Shown: positions 44,322-58,036 of the stretch, one piece after another | Numbering within the stretch: position 1 is the stretch's first letter | Layout: each line of letters begins with the position of its first letter | Assembly: GCF_000346465.2 (NCBI RefSeq) | Contig: NC_034016.1 | Coordinates: forward strand, 16,838,063-16,902,062 | Direction of reading: 5' to 3' | DNA length: 64,000 nt | Source: Prunus persica | Taxonomy: Eukaryota > Streptophyta > Magnoliopsida > Rosales > Rosaceae | The notes under the pieces: model-generated | The model's database searches: none | The model's input: only the letters and a program-made list of their open reading frames with translations | Told to the model about the DNA's origin: nothing | Program-made: the position numbers and the translations under genes

Positions 44322-47300
44322 ATGGCCGGCTCCGAAGCTACGCCTAAAGAGAAGCGGACGAAGAAGAACAAAAAGAGAAAGCAAAGGAGCCTTGGAGAAT
44401 CTGAAAGGCCTTCCAAAACGCACCGGCTTAGGGTCTCGGAGAAAGAGAGTGAACCACAAGAAGTGGAAGTAAAACGAGCTGAAAAGCCCCAGCTCAGAGA
44501 ACCCAATCAGGAGCTCGAACAAGGTGGTCCATGGAGGAACCTGGAGTTAGTTTTGTCCATTCAGAACAAAGAACTTGATCTTCAGAAGTGAGTGCCTTCC
44601 TCTTCTTTCTCCCTGTTTTCTACTTTTTCGTTGTTTTCATTTGCTTAAGTTTGTTTGGCTTCCGAGAAAGTTATTCAATCAATTGATTATTCCGAAGGAA
44701 GATTAGAGAGCTCAATAGGCTTGAAGGCGCAAAAAGTTGATTACATTGAGCTTAATAAATTTGATATTTTTTTCCCATACATGTTTCTCAGAACCCAAAA
44801 TGGAGCATTTAGTTTTAAATTTTTGTAAATGAAGTGAGTTTAATTCAAAATGTTGTGATCAAAGGCTGGTTCCTGGCTAAAATATTTCGATATTTACAAG
44901 TTGATAAAAAAAATAATGAAATGGAAAGGTGACAAGGTTAGAGTCTTTGTCTTTCAAAGGAAACCAAGGGACTATAACCCCATTTAAGCCAAATTGGTTG
45001 AGTTAGACTCAATGTATTAGATTTGATTTTGTACTTGAGTTCTTGTGTGTCTGTTTCTGTAAAAACAAAGATTCAAAATTTCATCTTGTCTTCATTTCCT
45101 CATTAAGTGATCAAAAGGAGGGTTAAGCTTTAATTCTGATGAATGTAATTTCTAATCTAAAAGAAGATTTAATTCTGATGAACGAGGGAATGCAAATGCA
45201 GGAAGGTGGAACTAGCTTATGGCTTTGTCATATTGAGAGTGAAAGAAGAAGGCAGCAAGAGTGATCAGGATAATCAAGCAGTGAATATGTCACGTTTAAT
45301 AATTTTTGTTAATGATTGGATCCAGTCATTATTGATTTCTTCAGGAAAGAAAATTCAGAGTGGCGGAGAGATGCATCAAGCTGAAGTGATTGAGACATAT
45401 TTGGATTTTAGATGCTGGGAGATTTTCAAATTCTGTTTGGAGGAGTCTTTGAAATTGAATGTTTCTCTAAGTTTCTCCCGGAACCTTTTACGCTCTATTT
45501 GTTTGATTGCAAGAAATGCACTGTCCTTACTGAACAAAACATCTTCACATCAAACAGATTTATTTTCCATTGGCGAAGGGTTACCATTGTACAATACCAT
45601 GCTTGATTGCATTTCTTTGGTATTTTCATCCCATGGAGGCTTGTCGAATGAAAATTTAGACCTGTGGGTTTCAACTGTAGGTGCAGTGCTTGATCTTGTA
45701 CACACATTTTACATGGAAAATCTTGTTAGTGGCAATGAGGGTGACTTTGTTTTCCGGTTTTTGTGCTTGGTTCTTGAGCCATTTGCCAAGTTTTTTAGGG
45801 CCCACCCAGCTCGGAAGAATGGATTTCGTGATTTCATCGATAAACTCCTTGAGCCTCTGTTGCATCTCTTAGGTCTCTTGCATCTTCAGATTGATGTAAG
45901 TAATCCTGGTAGAGCAAGAAACTTACTGAAGCTAGTTGAAGAAGTACTATCTCATGGGCTGTATCACCCAGTCCACATTGATGGATTTTTGAACTTATGC
46001 AGCAGTGAAAGATATTCCACCTTCAATTATGGGAAGTCAAAAGACTCAAAAACAATGCTGAAGAGTTATCACAGACATTTATTTGATAAGCTGGAAAAAA
46101 TTTTGGCTGCAAAGAATGCTTTGGCAGTGGAAAGCATGGGAGAACTTTTTCACTTGCTTATTGATCAAGTTCAAAAGCTAAAAAGGGCTTCAGTGCCGGC
46201 CGAAAATACAAAAATGATGGGGAAGACTGAAGCTTCAAAGCAAATAGAACATAGTTTAATGGGTCATACTTCAAAGATGTCTTCTGGGAGTAGTACTGCA
46301 CTAGTTGAAAATAATTACTGCTCAACTAGTTTCAGTGCAGAAACACGAAAGTCACTTCTTGATTTTTTTGTACTGATTATGGAGCCTCTTCTGCTTGAGA
46401 TTAATGGCTATCTTGAAAGTAAGCTGGAAGTGGGACCCATGTTGTCGGATGTTCATTGCACACTTAAATCTATTAATAATTTACTTTCTGGCTTTATGCA
46501 TGAAAAGGTTTATGTGAGAACAGAGGACACGTCAGAGGGAGCTTGCCTTAATTTCTTGAAGAAGGTCTATAATATGATTATATCATTGTCCTCCAATTTA
46601 ATTCAGTCGTCAAAATATGGTGTAGTTAACAGGACACACATGGATACGTTAACTTTAATAGCCAATGAGGTACTTTCTGCTGTAGGGTATCTTTTGGAAA
46701 TTGAATATGAGGTTATAGAGAATGATTTGGTAACCTTGTGGCTTCTGATGCTTTCTTACTTAGCCATTGGTCTTTCCCTGATGGAAGTTCCGGATCGGTG
46801 CTCATTATCTTTGAAGATAACAGATATTGGATGCCAATTAGTTATTCTCTATAGTCAACTTCGCCAGGTTAGCATAATGCTCTTTGATCAAGCATTTGGC
46901 TGCGTTTTCACTTCTGCATGCATATAAATATGCATGATTATATATGTGTAAGCTGTTTCCAAAATCAACTCTTTTACTAATTCCACTCATGAGTTTTAAG
47001 GTGCAGGTAGTGAATTGCATCATTTCTAGAAATGATATTCTGCTTTGTTCTTTACTTGTGGTTTTAATCCCATCGTTTTTACTTTTGCACAAATGCAGGT
47101 GAATAATACTATTTTTGCATTGTGTAAAGCAATAAGGCTTCTAAATTCACGTAATGGTGCTGGTGAACTGAAATATACTAGATTTGTGATTTCTTTACAT
47201 GGTGAAGCTTATGCAAGATCAGTGGAAATGCTATTATGTACGCAAGAGTTTAAGATTGCAATACAACAAGCTATTAAGTCCATACCAGAAGGACAAGCAA

Positions 47301-50300
47301 GTGGGTGTATTGGGCAGTTAACATTGGATATATCAGAATCTCTAGAGTGGCTGAAAATTAGTTGTTTGAAAGCTGATGAAAAAGAATTTGGCAAACGGGA
47401 TGGACGAAGTAGCTTGCAGAACTTTAATCTAGAAGCTGAACTTTTGGGGAGAGGGTTGTCTGAAGGGTATGCACTAGTGCTAGACTCGTTGTTTGTTACA
47501 CCTGGAAACTGTAACCTCCTTGGAGTTTCTGTAAAGGATCTTATAGCAGTAATTTGTGCTTGCATGAGTAGTCTGGTAGGACTACAGCCAGATGCTGTAA
47601 ATGAGTTCCTCTTTACTGTCACAGGAAAAGGATTTGACAATGAGACAGACGAAAACAAAAATAATCTTCAGATATTTGGATTGTCCACTCATTGGGTGTT
47701 TGTGTTCTTCTTTCGATTGTATATGTCCTGCCGAAGCTTATATAGGTCAGCAACGAGCCTTATGCCTCCAGATTTATCAAGAAAGATGTCAGCAGCAATG
47801 GGAGATTCATTCACATCATACTCTGGTAGCGATTGGATTGATATGACTGACTGGATCAATGGGGAATATTTTTCTTGGATCGTTCAACCTTCAGCTTCTC
47901 TTCCTGTTGTTATTCAATCCATTTCAAACATCTATTGTAAGGACAGTGCAGCCGATTCTTCTCCTTTGACTTATGTGATGCATGCTATGGCTGTTAGACG
48001 GCTTGTCGATTTGAATAGGCATATAAAGTCTTTTGAATATTTGATGCAAAATAATGAAAATCTGGTGCAAGTCAGGTTGCTTGAGGATGCTGGCTTGTCA
48101 AGGTGTCGTAAAAGAAGCAAAAAGTTGGAAAGGCACATCTCTGTTTTGAGGGAAGAGGCTTCAGGTCTTGCTGGTTTTATGATGGAGCACCTATCATTAG
48201 TGCCCGAAGATCAACAGCCAATGTCCATTTCTGGTGATACAACTTGTAATAAGATGATTTCCCATGAAAGTGATGAATGGGATTTCAGTGTTTGTGCTTT
48301 GAACAAGAAGTCATTGCCAACTGCAATATGGTGGATTCTTTGCCAGAATATTGATACTTGGTGCACTCATGCCACTAAAAAGAATTTGAAGAAATTCCTT
48401 TCTCTTTTAATCCATACTTCCCTTTCCCGTGTAAGAAGCAGCTTTGGGGTGGTTAGAGAGTACAATAACCATGCAGCTGACAGGCTGAAGAAAGTAACCT
48501 TGCATCAAATCTCATCACAATGCTTCATTGACTCCATTCTGTATGAGCAAAGAGTAAGATGCTATCAAACATAACATGGTGCTTCCCCCCATCCTCACAT
48601 GCACACGTAACACACATAGACACAACTCATACCCCTGCTCACTATTTGACTTTGTCTGAGTGGTTGTGTTAGTTCTTGTTCGTTACAATTTTTCTTCTCT
48701 TATTGATGTCAATAAACTGTTCTTAGAGCCTTTATAGAGACTGTTTCAACCCAGGTATTTATTCTATCTCTTCTATTAGTTTTTCTGCAGGTATTTTGCA
48801 TCAACGTTTTGCCGTGCATTGGAGAAATCTACATTACCATTGATCAGTGACTTTTCATCTGGCAATTTTGATTTCAAATCATCACCTGATTGGCCGAAGG
48901 TTTTAAATTCCCTGGAGAACTCATCAGTGGTTGTTTCATGTAAGAATCACTACATATTTGATTGTTCCTCAGCAGCAAGCCCGGTCACTCATTCTTCTGA
49001 TGAGCTGCGTAAAGGAAGTTTCAAGGAACAAAAAGATCTCCAATCGACCATCATGAAATTTATAGCTTGCCAGAGTTTACTTAATCTTTTGTGTTGTATG
49101 CCAAAAAGTCATTTCAACTCAAGAGCATTTTCACTTTATGTCACTTCTATTCTCAACCTTGAAAGGTACGAGCTTTGTTCTTTCAACATTTGATTTTATG
49201 GTGTGATGTAGTAGCATAGTTCTTGTTGCTTTCTATTTTTTCAATAAAATAAAAAAACAACATACAAATTCTTCTGGTGAGCAATTAGGTTCTCAAATTT
49301 GAATATTCAATAAGATGAGATTAATTGAGTTGAGCTCTAAGGTGAAAAGCTATCTCAGATAGTATATTATGGTTGTTGTCCTGTTTTTTCTTGCACATAA
49401 AATTTAGAGTGAAGTGTCTGAAGTCTTGTTCGTTGTAGAATTGTTTAAGAAAGTGTTGTGCGCAGAACTATTTATCATTGACAAACTAGTTTTGCTTCAG
49501 AACTTTCTTTCTGTCTGACAATAATGGTAACTCATTACTTCTGTTTGCACCTGAGGTTCCCAGCAGCCTCAAGAATTCATATCTCATTATGAAAAAATTA
49601 TTGTGTGCATAATAATTGAAGTTCTCTGATTATGCGTAATCTTTGAAGCCTTTTAATCAAGTTTATTAATATTATCCGTTCTGCGTTTTTCAGGCTTGTT
49701 GTTGGCGGCTTATTAGATTATCAGAATGCATTATACTCGCATCACTATCACGAGCTCTTCAGATTGTTTGTGTCTTGTCGGAAGGCCTTGAAATATATAA
49801 TTCTGGCTTGTGAGGGGAAGACAGCAGATAGTCAAACCTCACATACTTTAGTGTTCTTTGAGGATTCGTTTCCTATTTTATGGCTTTACAAGTCAGTGTA
49901 TGCGGTTGTTGGGCTTGAAGAGTCATTGCCAAAAGATAATTGCCGTCCAGTCAGTGATATGATCTTGTCCTTGATGGATCACACATTTTATGTGTTTCTC
50001 ACATTAAGTAAATATCAGTCTAATCATGCTGTTCATTTCTCTAAAGTTGCTGAACTGAATGCCGGACTTGTCCATGAACATAGTAGTTTAAGTGAATCTG
50101 ATATGTGCTTGGATTCTTCCGACTATATTGAAGCTTGGAAAAGTGTAACCATTATTGCTAAGAGTTTGAAGGAACAGATGCAAAGCTTACTGGTAAATTT
50201 GAAGGATGCCCTTTGTAATGGAAAAGTGGGGATTGGTGTTGATGGTTTAAATTTGAACAAGTTCTCATCCTTAATTTCTTGCATTAGTGGGTTTTTATGG

Positions 50301-53300
50301 GGCCTAGCATGTTTTGTGAACCATACAGATTCGAGAAGTAGTGATCATAAAGTAAACTCATCAAGGCAGAAACTTGAACCCATCTCTGAACTTCACCTCT
50401 GTATAGATGTTTTTGCAGAATTCTGTAGTCTGCTCTTACCAATGTTAGTTTGTGACAGTAGTCAACAGTCCAGAACTCTATGTGACTCTCAAAATCTTCA
50501 AAAGTCAGACTTCAATGCAGATTTGTTGGGTGTGCCTGAAGGCACTGATGTTGAGACTGATATTGCAGGTGTTGAACTGCATGATGAATCTGGTGCTGCA
50601 ATGACAGCATCATCTGACATCCATGCTTACTCTGGGTCTGGTAGTGTTCGTAGAAGAAGGTTGCACTTGGAAGGTGCAAATTGTGCTGCCAGTGCACTGA
50701 ATGACATTGATTCATTTATATTGCAGTCTTTGAATAGGCCTTTGTTGAGACGCCTGCTAAATGGTGATTACCCTGGTGCAGCATTTTTGCTCAGGCAGTT
50801 GTTAATTGCATCTTCAGCTATTTTAAGGCTAAGTTTGCATATGAATAGTCCTCCCCTGTCTTCAAGCTTGGTGCATACTTTTACTAGCATTACACAAGTC
50901 TTGTTATTGGAATCAACGGACATGAATCATGTGCCATGCTTTTTTTATTTTGTGTGTTTAGATGGTGTTCTGAAGTATTTGGAAGAAATAGCGAATCATT
51001 TTCCTCTGACAAATCCTACCTTATCCAGAAGTTTGTATGACAAGATGGTTCAGCTACAGTTAAGGGCTTTAGGAAAATGCATAACTTTACAGGGGAAACG
51101 AGCCACCCTAGTATCTCATGAGACAGAGTCAAGCACCAAAATGCTCCATTCTCCTATGGAATTTTCTGAAGCATCTCTGTCTGGCCGGCCATACTTATTG
51201 GATGAACTTAAAGCTAGGTTGAGGTCATCGTTCACGGTGTTTATAAAGAAACCATCAGAGTTGCATCTTTTATCTGCTGTACAAGCTATAGAGAGAGCAC
51301 TAGTTGGTGTGCGGGATGGGTGCACCATGAGTTATGACATACATACTGGAAGCGTAGATGGGGGAAAAGTTTCTTCAGTTGTTGCAGCTGGCATTGATTG
51401 CTTGGATTTGATTCTAGAACATGTTTCAGGTAATATTGTGATAATTTTGGATGAAATGGTTCTACTGCATTCTCGATAGTGTCTATAGTGATTGAAAACT
51501 TCACCAGCTTTTAGAAACTTTTGTGCAATAGGAAGATACTTCTCTCAAAAGGTTCAGCTACTGCATGCATACTGTATGTTTTTAGGAATTTTTTCACATA
51601 ATTGATCGATGTTATCTTACTCGTCTTATAACGTATTATTATCCACTTCAGCTATTACATGGATTCAAGTGCATATGATTGAAGTTTGTTAGAACTTGCT
51701 TTTCTGACCATTTATTTGCCTTTCAGGACGCAAACGTTTGAATGTGGTTAAAAGACACATTCAGAGCTTTATTTCTAGCTTGTTCAATGTTATTCTGAAC
51801 TTGCAGAGTCCAGTAATCTTTTATGAGAGATCGATCCAGAATAAAGGGGATACTGATCCAGATCCAGGAACAATCATTCTTATGTGTGTTGACGTACTGG
51901 CAAGAATTTCCGGCAAGCATGCTCTGTACCAAATGGAGGCCTGGCATGTAGCACAATCTTTACGTATACCGTCAGCACTTTTTCAAGACTTCCATCTTTT
52001 AAAACTTTCTGAAGCTCCTGTTCCCGATGATTCTTCAACAGTTCCAAATAACCAAATCTCTAATTCAGTAGCAAGTAAACATTTCTCTGGCGTAGATAGG
52101 CAATACTCAATCGACCTATTTGCTGCTTGCTGCCGGTTATTGCATAATGTTCTGAAGCATCACAAAACGTGAGTGTATTCTTTTTGTATGAAAATCCTCA
52201 TAATAAGTATATGTAAGGTGTTTCAACCAAAAAAAAGAAGAAAAGATTTTTAGTGTGCACTTAACCTTGGGCCAAAGTTGAAAACATAACAGTAAAAAGG
52301 TATAGATATGGTATGAAGAGGAGGTTTAATATTTTTATGTTCAGTTTTTGCGAAATTGATTGAAGAGGCTTCAGATGCTTATATTCCTCTGAGTTATTTT
52401 TCGCTTTTCAGCTTTCCTTCCTCATTAAGTAGACTCCACATATGATTGCAACTTCTTTTTTTCGTAATTCTAGTGAATGTGAACGGTGCATTGCCGTACT
52501 TCAAGCTTCTGTTGGTGTTCTTCTTCATTGTTTGGAGACAGTGGATGCTAATGCAGTCGTCAGGAAAGGTTTCTTTTCATGGGAAGTGGAAGAGGGAGTC
52601 AAATGTGCAGGTTGTCTCCGAAGAATTTATGAAGAGGTAGGTGACTTTTCGTAAATATGCCTCATTAAAATATCATTATTATCTTAGATTTTGGGTATCT
52701 TCCATTATATCCAAAGTCTTATATTTTAATTTTCTGTAGGCCTTTTATTTTTACTGGTAGGACCAAAGGCCCCCAACTATTTCTCCTCCTTAGAGCATCC
52801 ACAATGATGCTCTCTATTTCTTAGCTAAAATTTAGCTAAAAATATAAGAAAGCTATTTTAAGAGCTCTCTAAAAAATTTCAACTCCAACAATACTCCCTA
52901 ATTTGGAGAGTCATAAATGCTATAACTCTTTTTTGATTGGTCCATCTCTATTAAAAAAATAAAATAAAAAATAATTAGCATTAACTAAAGGTTTGAAATA
53001 CTCATTAAATAAAGCAGCATTAAATTATAGGGAGCCACTAGGAGTCCTTTCTCTCTCCTCAGATTTAGGAGCTCCTAGAGGACTCCCTATTTTAGGAGGT
53101 GGATAGGGAGCATGGTTGGAGTTGCATTTTTATGATTCCTCCCTAAAAATTGTCTAAGGAGGTGGTTTAGAGAGCCCATTGTGGATGCTCTTAAACAATC
53201 AAGTTTCAGCATGATATGTATAATATATAAATGTATATATTTATATGTATTCCTTTGACAATGATAGAGCTCACCTGAACCCAGTTACCATAGAGAACAT

Positions 53301-54402
53301 ATCGTTAATATTTATATATATACTTCATGTTTATTTTTTTCTCTTGGCCAAGGAACTGATTTTAAATATCTTCTTGGGAATGGGAGTTATTTAAGGCTTC
53401 TTTTCAAATTTAATGAAGGGTTGGTGCTTAGTGCATGGGCACCTTTTGGCTCACCAGATCAGCTTTCATGTTAAAGAAAATCATTGCATTTAGAAAACGT
53501 ATTTGTAGGATAATTGATACATCATCTGCTTACAATTTTTGGCTTGTCCATTGCTGAAAACCAAAAGGAGAAAAAAAGAGATCTTTCTCACCTGGTTTTA
53601 TCATATCTATTTTGCAGATAAGACATCAAAAAGATGTCTTTGGTCCGCACTGTTCCCAATTTTTATCCAATTACATATGGGTTTATTCAGGACATGGGCC
53701 CCGTAAAACAGGCATCAAAAGGTAATTTCTGGTACCTTGGACTATTTGTTGTTATGATGTTCATGAGTTTCCTAGTGAACTCAAATAGGCAACAGATTAA
53801 TGAACAATGGTGCATCAATTGTATTTGTTAGAAATAATACAATCCAAATTACTTTGGTACATCAATTCCCGCTGGCCTTTAGTTAAGATGGAAAAGGGGC
53901 GAGGTTGGTGTAGATCCTATGTTCATAAGTCACTTTCTCCTTCTCATTTTCTCCCCTTAAAAAGTTTTCTGGAAACCTTGAATTTGTAATTATGCCATCA
54001 CCTTCCAATTTTTATACAATAAGAGGGTAATATTACATATAAAAAAGTACCTATTACAATCTCCAAAAGTGTTACCTTTTGGCATGGACAATCTTGGGGT
54101 GACAGAAATGCATTGGTTAGCTGAATTATTGTATGTTTAATTTTCAGGGAAATAGACGAAGCTCTAAGACCAGGTGTATATGCTTTAATAGATACTTGCT
54201 CAGCAGATGATCTTCAACGCCTTCATACCTTATTTGGAGGTAAATAATATTGACTTTGTCAGGGCTACAAGGTGTGGCTGGAAGGAATTTCGACTCAGTC
54301 TCACATTTTCTTCTTGTTTGTGCAGAGGGTCCTTGCAGAAACACTCTAGCCACATTGAAACATGATTACGAACTAAATTTCCAATACCAGGGAAAAGTCT
54401 AA
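44322..54402 (+). CDS. URB2: URB2/NPA2-type nucleolar pre-ribosomal-associated protein
   Basis: Ten exons: 44322-44587, 45202-46867, 47099-48553, 48780-49165, 49694-51429, 51727-52168, 52474-52636, 53618-53721, 54148-54239 and 54326-54402. They total 6387 nt, 2128 residues, about the size of plant homologues. URB2 is a nucleolar protein required early in 60S ribosomal subunit assembly. The N-terminus is Lys/Arg-rich (EKRTKKNKKRKQR), a likely nucleolar signal. Most of the protein is helical repeat. The conserved C-terminal Urb2 domain includes CIAVLQASVGVLLHCLETVD, GVKCAGCLRRIYEE and HCSQFLSNYIWVYSG. The exon 4 acceptor at 48779 (ATTAG) was chosen because the nearer CAG at 48790 gives a frameshift; this junction is the least certain. 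Intron 7 holds a MITE. Confidence 0.92.
52793..53190. mobile_element. Tourist-like MITE (PIF/Harbinger), 398 bp, in URB2 intron 7
   Basis: Terminal inverted repeats GAGCATCCACAATG...CATTGTGGATGCTC are flanked by TTA target duplications (52790-52792 and 53191-53193). No coding capacity. Confidence 0.9.
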
Positions 54403-55166
54403 GGGAAGCTTATTCCTATGTGGGCTGTACCGGCATCGTCATTTTGATGCGACTTATACAACTCTTCTAACATGTAAGTTGTAACAAATATTACATGTAA
54501 TGTATGTGATAATAAATTTTGTAGTCATATCTTTCCCATTTTCGAAGCTACAAATGGTAGCATCCTCATGGAATGGAAGTAACAAAGCTGTCTGTTGGTA
54601 ATAGGGACTCGGGTCTAACAGAACAGATGTGATGTGAAGCGGGTAATTTTTGTGTAGCTCTATTTTGAGTGACTTGAGCCTAACGTACGTACCTTCCTTG
54701 GTTTTGCATTGTTCCGTGTTAATTTATGCATTCAAATGTAAATGGATTTACATTACTTATAAAGTGCAAGTTCTAATGTTTCTTATCAAACAGGTTAATT
54801 CTTTTTTTTTTTCTTCTTTTTAATGTGCATTATATCTAATTGTGGGCTATTAAATAAGGTCTCCAAAGATGACCATGATAGATTTTCAAGTAAAATGCCC
54901 TATCCACCCACCACCTTATTCGGCTGGTCCCATGTAATTTGGACCATTTTGTGGTGTTATATTCTAAACGGAATAATTAGGCTGGTATGACAAAGATTGA
55001 TAGAACTACCAAAAGCCGAGTCCAAAAGCAAACACCAATACTTGTGCGGTTGAGATTAGACTAGGATATATAGAAGTCTTCGTTCATACGTCAACTGGAT
55101 TTTCAGTTTCCATCTACATTTTTTCCCTGTAAAACAACTACTCCCATTGACAAAGCCCCTTGAATC
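54403..55166. other. URB2 3' flank, intergenic
   Basis: No gene or recognisable repeat. T runs at 54803-54813. Confidence 0.4.
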
Positions 55167-55442
55167 GTGATGGGCTGTCACTGTTGTAGAAGAGAAGCCC
55201 CCTCATCCTACCCAGTTCTGCTTTTCTTGGCGGTGGTCGCTCTACTTCTTCTTCTGTCATCTTTGATCTCTTTCGAGATCGAAGCCCCCAGTTTGAAGAT
55301 AAATTGGGGGCTTATTGCAGTGCCGTTGCTTTTGTTAGCGGTTGTGCATTGGTTGTCATCAATGGAACCTCCCAAGAGGCCCTGTATGATGCCTCGGCCG
55401 TGTTGCAAGTGTCCGTATGCTTGCAAGTGTGCCTACTTCTGA
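55167..55442 (+). CDS. small Cys-rich two-TM membrane protein, related to the genes at 57.6 and 63.1 kb
   Basis: Single exon, 91 residues, starting MMGCHCCRREAPSSYPVL. Two hydrophobic segments (about residues 14-34 and 47-63) are separated by a short polar loop. The tail has many Cys (RPCCKCPYACKCAYF). The SYPVLLFLAV start of helix 1, the acidic loop and the WLSSMEPP segment recall YPVLLILAV and LLSFLDPDW in the two larger paralogues 2.5 and 8 kb downstream. No function is known to me. The tail cysteines could bind metal or be lipidated; that is inference. Confidence 0.7.
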   Translation: MMGCHCCRREAPSSYPVLLFLAVVALLLLLSSLISFEIEAPSLKINWGLIAVPLLLLAVVHWLSSMEPPKRPCMMPRPCCKCPYACKCAYF

Positions 55443-56799
55443 ACTGATTGTGCTGGTGTTATTCACCATGGTTGGTGCTGTTATATTGTCAGACTGAAAA
55501 TCTGGTTTGTCTAACACCTCTTTAAGATACGAGGATCAGTGTGTTTCTTGGTTTATTTATTGTATGTAATGAGTTGAAGTTGTTCTTACAACATCAAATA
55601 TGGGCAATCCAAGAAATAATATGATTGTTGTAACATGATCGACAATATCATTGTAAATATTGTGTGTTTTTGTCTCTTGTATTCTTCTCTATCCTTAGTA
55701 GCACAACCCAATCAACATACCAATTTTTCTGTCTTTATGAGAGCCCAGGAGAGTTCAGAACCTCATAAAAACTACCCTATGATTTTCTAATGAACCCACA
55801 TTTTTTTTAGTTAGGGATTTAGGTGGGATGACTCTGATTAAATATCAAATTGATAAGAAGGAAAGAGAGATTGCTCAAAGTTGCAGAGCTTCAATGCAGA
55901 AAAGTATTTATCGGCTGCAAACTTTCCATTCGATTTCTAAAAAGGATTACTAATCCTTAACTTTTTGAGGAATTCTTCATCTCCACTGAAGATTTGTTTT
56001 TTTGTTTTTTTTCCCTTATAACAAGCGATATACAAGAGAGGGAAAATTTAAATACAAGACCTCGAGTACAGAGATAACTGCTCTTAAACTACAAGCTCTC
56101 ACTTCTGAAGTTTAATAAAACATTGTAAAACTTTTATATTGGAGACAAATAGTTTAATCGAAATTGTTTCCTATTAGGAATTTTTTATCTTCCATTACCG
56201 ACAAATCACACAGGCTCAGTTAATGTCGACACCACACCACGTTGTTTTTCAATATTAAAATTTCACGTCGGGTGGAGGGTTGGGATTGTAATTATTATTT
56301 TGGCTGAGTGGATGATGCTTTAAAGTTGCACTACTGACAGTTGTTAAGGCTATAAGTGTACGGACCGCCCACCTCTGATGTGGATGCATGCCCCAATAGA
56401 AAAGTGACCATTCGCGCTTTGGTCGACATACAAAACCAAAGGGATGTCGATGCAAATATCTTTAACATAAAACGAATGTTTTTCTACTTAGCCCTAATTA
56501 CACTAGTGCATCTGAAAATTCTGGTCAAATATCACATGATATATCACCCTTGCAAATGGCATAGATTGAGTGGATTAGGCAGATTGCATTGAATCTTCAA
56601 CATCCCTACGTGGTATACATTTCAATAAACTTGTTTAAATCGTTCGTGCCACATCAACGATTTTAACAAAACAACAAACTTAATGAGAGACAAAACGTAA
56701 AAAGTCAATTAAGGGGGCAATGTGATCATTGTAACTTCATGGGGTATTGTCAGATTTGATTCAAGTGACACTAAATAATAGTTATATAAATTATTTAAA
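55443..56799. other. intergenic, no gene recognised
   Basis: AT-rich. At 56024-56100 a string including ATACAAGACCTCGAGTAC resembles transposon flank text. Nothing else is supported. Confidence 0.35.
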
Positions 56800-57239
56800 A
56801 AGGATTTTTACCAAAGCTATTCTTATTGATTCACTATTGTTTTAAAATATGCAGAGTCTTATATCTTTTCTTACATTTGATTGTCAAAGAAAATTTGAAG
56901 TGAGTGAAACTACAAATCCTCCTTTATATAACAATTAAAAACTAGACCAACCTTAGTGTTGAACATGTGGTTTCGATTCTATTTTAAATCTTAAATAAAA
57001 TCTTTAGTATTAAAAATACCACGTAGTTTCCATAGATGAATCCATTAAACAAAGTTATTTAAAGGGACAGTTCACTCTACACTATAGTTCAATGATTCGA
57101 ACACTATAATTTTGTTCAATAAAAATCTATTAGGAAATAATAATTCAAATGGTAAAAGCTTAAAAGTAAGTACATAAATAAATGGATCAGTCGTTGGGTT
57201 TTTATCTTAGAATAGTCTAAACTACAAGGGTAAGGGGGT

Positions 57240-57300
57240 TTCTCACACATACACTACCAAGATATCATGGAAGTTCGAACCTGAGACCACTTATCAGCAA
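57240..57300 (-). repeat. tRNA-like dispersed motif, copy 3
   Basis: The minus strand reads GTGGTCTCAGGTTCGAACTT followed by CCATGATATC and TGTATGTGTGAGAAAC, matching copy 1 at 5577-5650. It is absent from the paralogous position upstream of the 63.1-kb gene, so it inserted after the duplication or was lost there. Confidence 0.5.
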
Positions 57301-57540
57301 ATTAAACTCTTTTTCATTGGACTAGATGCACAAATATCCTTGTTTTTGGATAATTACAAGTACAATTCTTTTTGGCCGGTGTAGATATCTTATCAAAGTA
57401 CCTGATCAAACACATATGCATAAGTTAAGAGCTCTTCTTCTTATCTTATGTGCCTTGATTTTTTCTTGTACTTGGCCGCATGCATCACCCTTCAGTGCAT
57501 AGATGAAACTCCACAAAGCAGACACTTACCTGTTTCTTGG

Positions 57541-57548
57541 CTATAAAA
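57541..57548 (+). promoter_or_regulatory. TATA box of the 57.6-kb gene
   Basis: CTATAAAA lies 103 bases before the ATG in a block (GGCTATAAAACACAAGCCC) conserved in the paralogous promoter at 63039. Confidence 0.6.
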
Positions 57549-57643
57549 CACAAGCCCTTCAATTCCGAACCACCTCTTGAACTTGTCCATTTGAACACTA
57601 GAACTTCTCTTCATAATCAAGAAAAACCATCCAACCAATATCC

Positions 57644-58036
57644 ATGGCCTATGGACGAAGCCCAACCAGCTCTTTCATAGAAGGGTTCTCTCTAAGTCCT
57701 CTGCCATATCCAGTTCTGCTAATTCTTGCAGTAATCTCAATCTTTTTTGGCATATCCTGGTACTCATCCCATGACTCAGTTGTGGAAGAAGCTGAAACGC
57801 AATTCAGTTGGCTGCTTTTGTTTACAGCAATAGCACTTCTGCTTCTTGTTAAGTTGCTGTCTTTTCTGGATCCTGATTGGTTCTTCTCCTTGTTTCCATG
57901 GGGAAGCCGCAGGATAGCCTACCATGAACCTTCAGAGGGAAGCTCACCATGGGGTGTTGCTGCTTTCATTGTGCTCCTGCTAGTTTTGCTGCAATACCAG
58001 TCTATTTTCCGGGACAGCTGGCTCATTAAAAAATAA
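57644..58036 (+). CDS. small membrane protein, tandem copy 1
   Basis: Single exon, 130 residues. Three hydrophobic segments: PYPVLLILAVISIFFGISW (about 23-41), WLLLFTAIALLLLVKLL (about 58-75) and WGVAAFIVLLLVLLQYQ (about 105-121). The acidic loop VVEEAETQF separates the first two, and a Trp/Pro-rich loop LDPDWFFSLFPWGSRR the last two. It is about 85 percent identical to the product at 63111-63497. I do not know a characterised family. The C-terminus ends in basic SWLIKK, whereas copy 2 stops four codons earlier. The intact frame in both copies, with substitutions mostly conservative, argues for a real gene. Confidence 0.8.
   Translation: MAYGRSPTSSFIEGFSLSPLPYPVLLILAVISIFFGISWYSSHDSVVEEAETQFSWLLLFTAIALLLLVKLLSFLDPDWFFSLFPWGSRRIAYHEPSEGSSPWGVAAFIVLLLVLLQYQSIFRDSWLIKK

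Noticed and set aside
44219..44522. Minus-strand open frames over the URB2 first exon
   Set aside because: Antisense shadow of the Lys/Arg-rich coding exon; no independent features.
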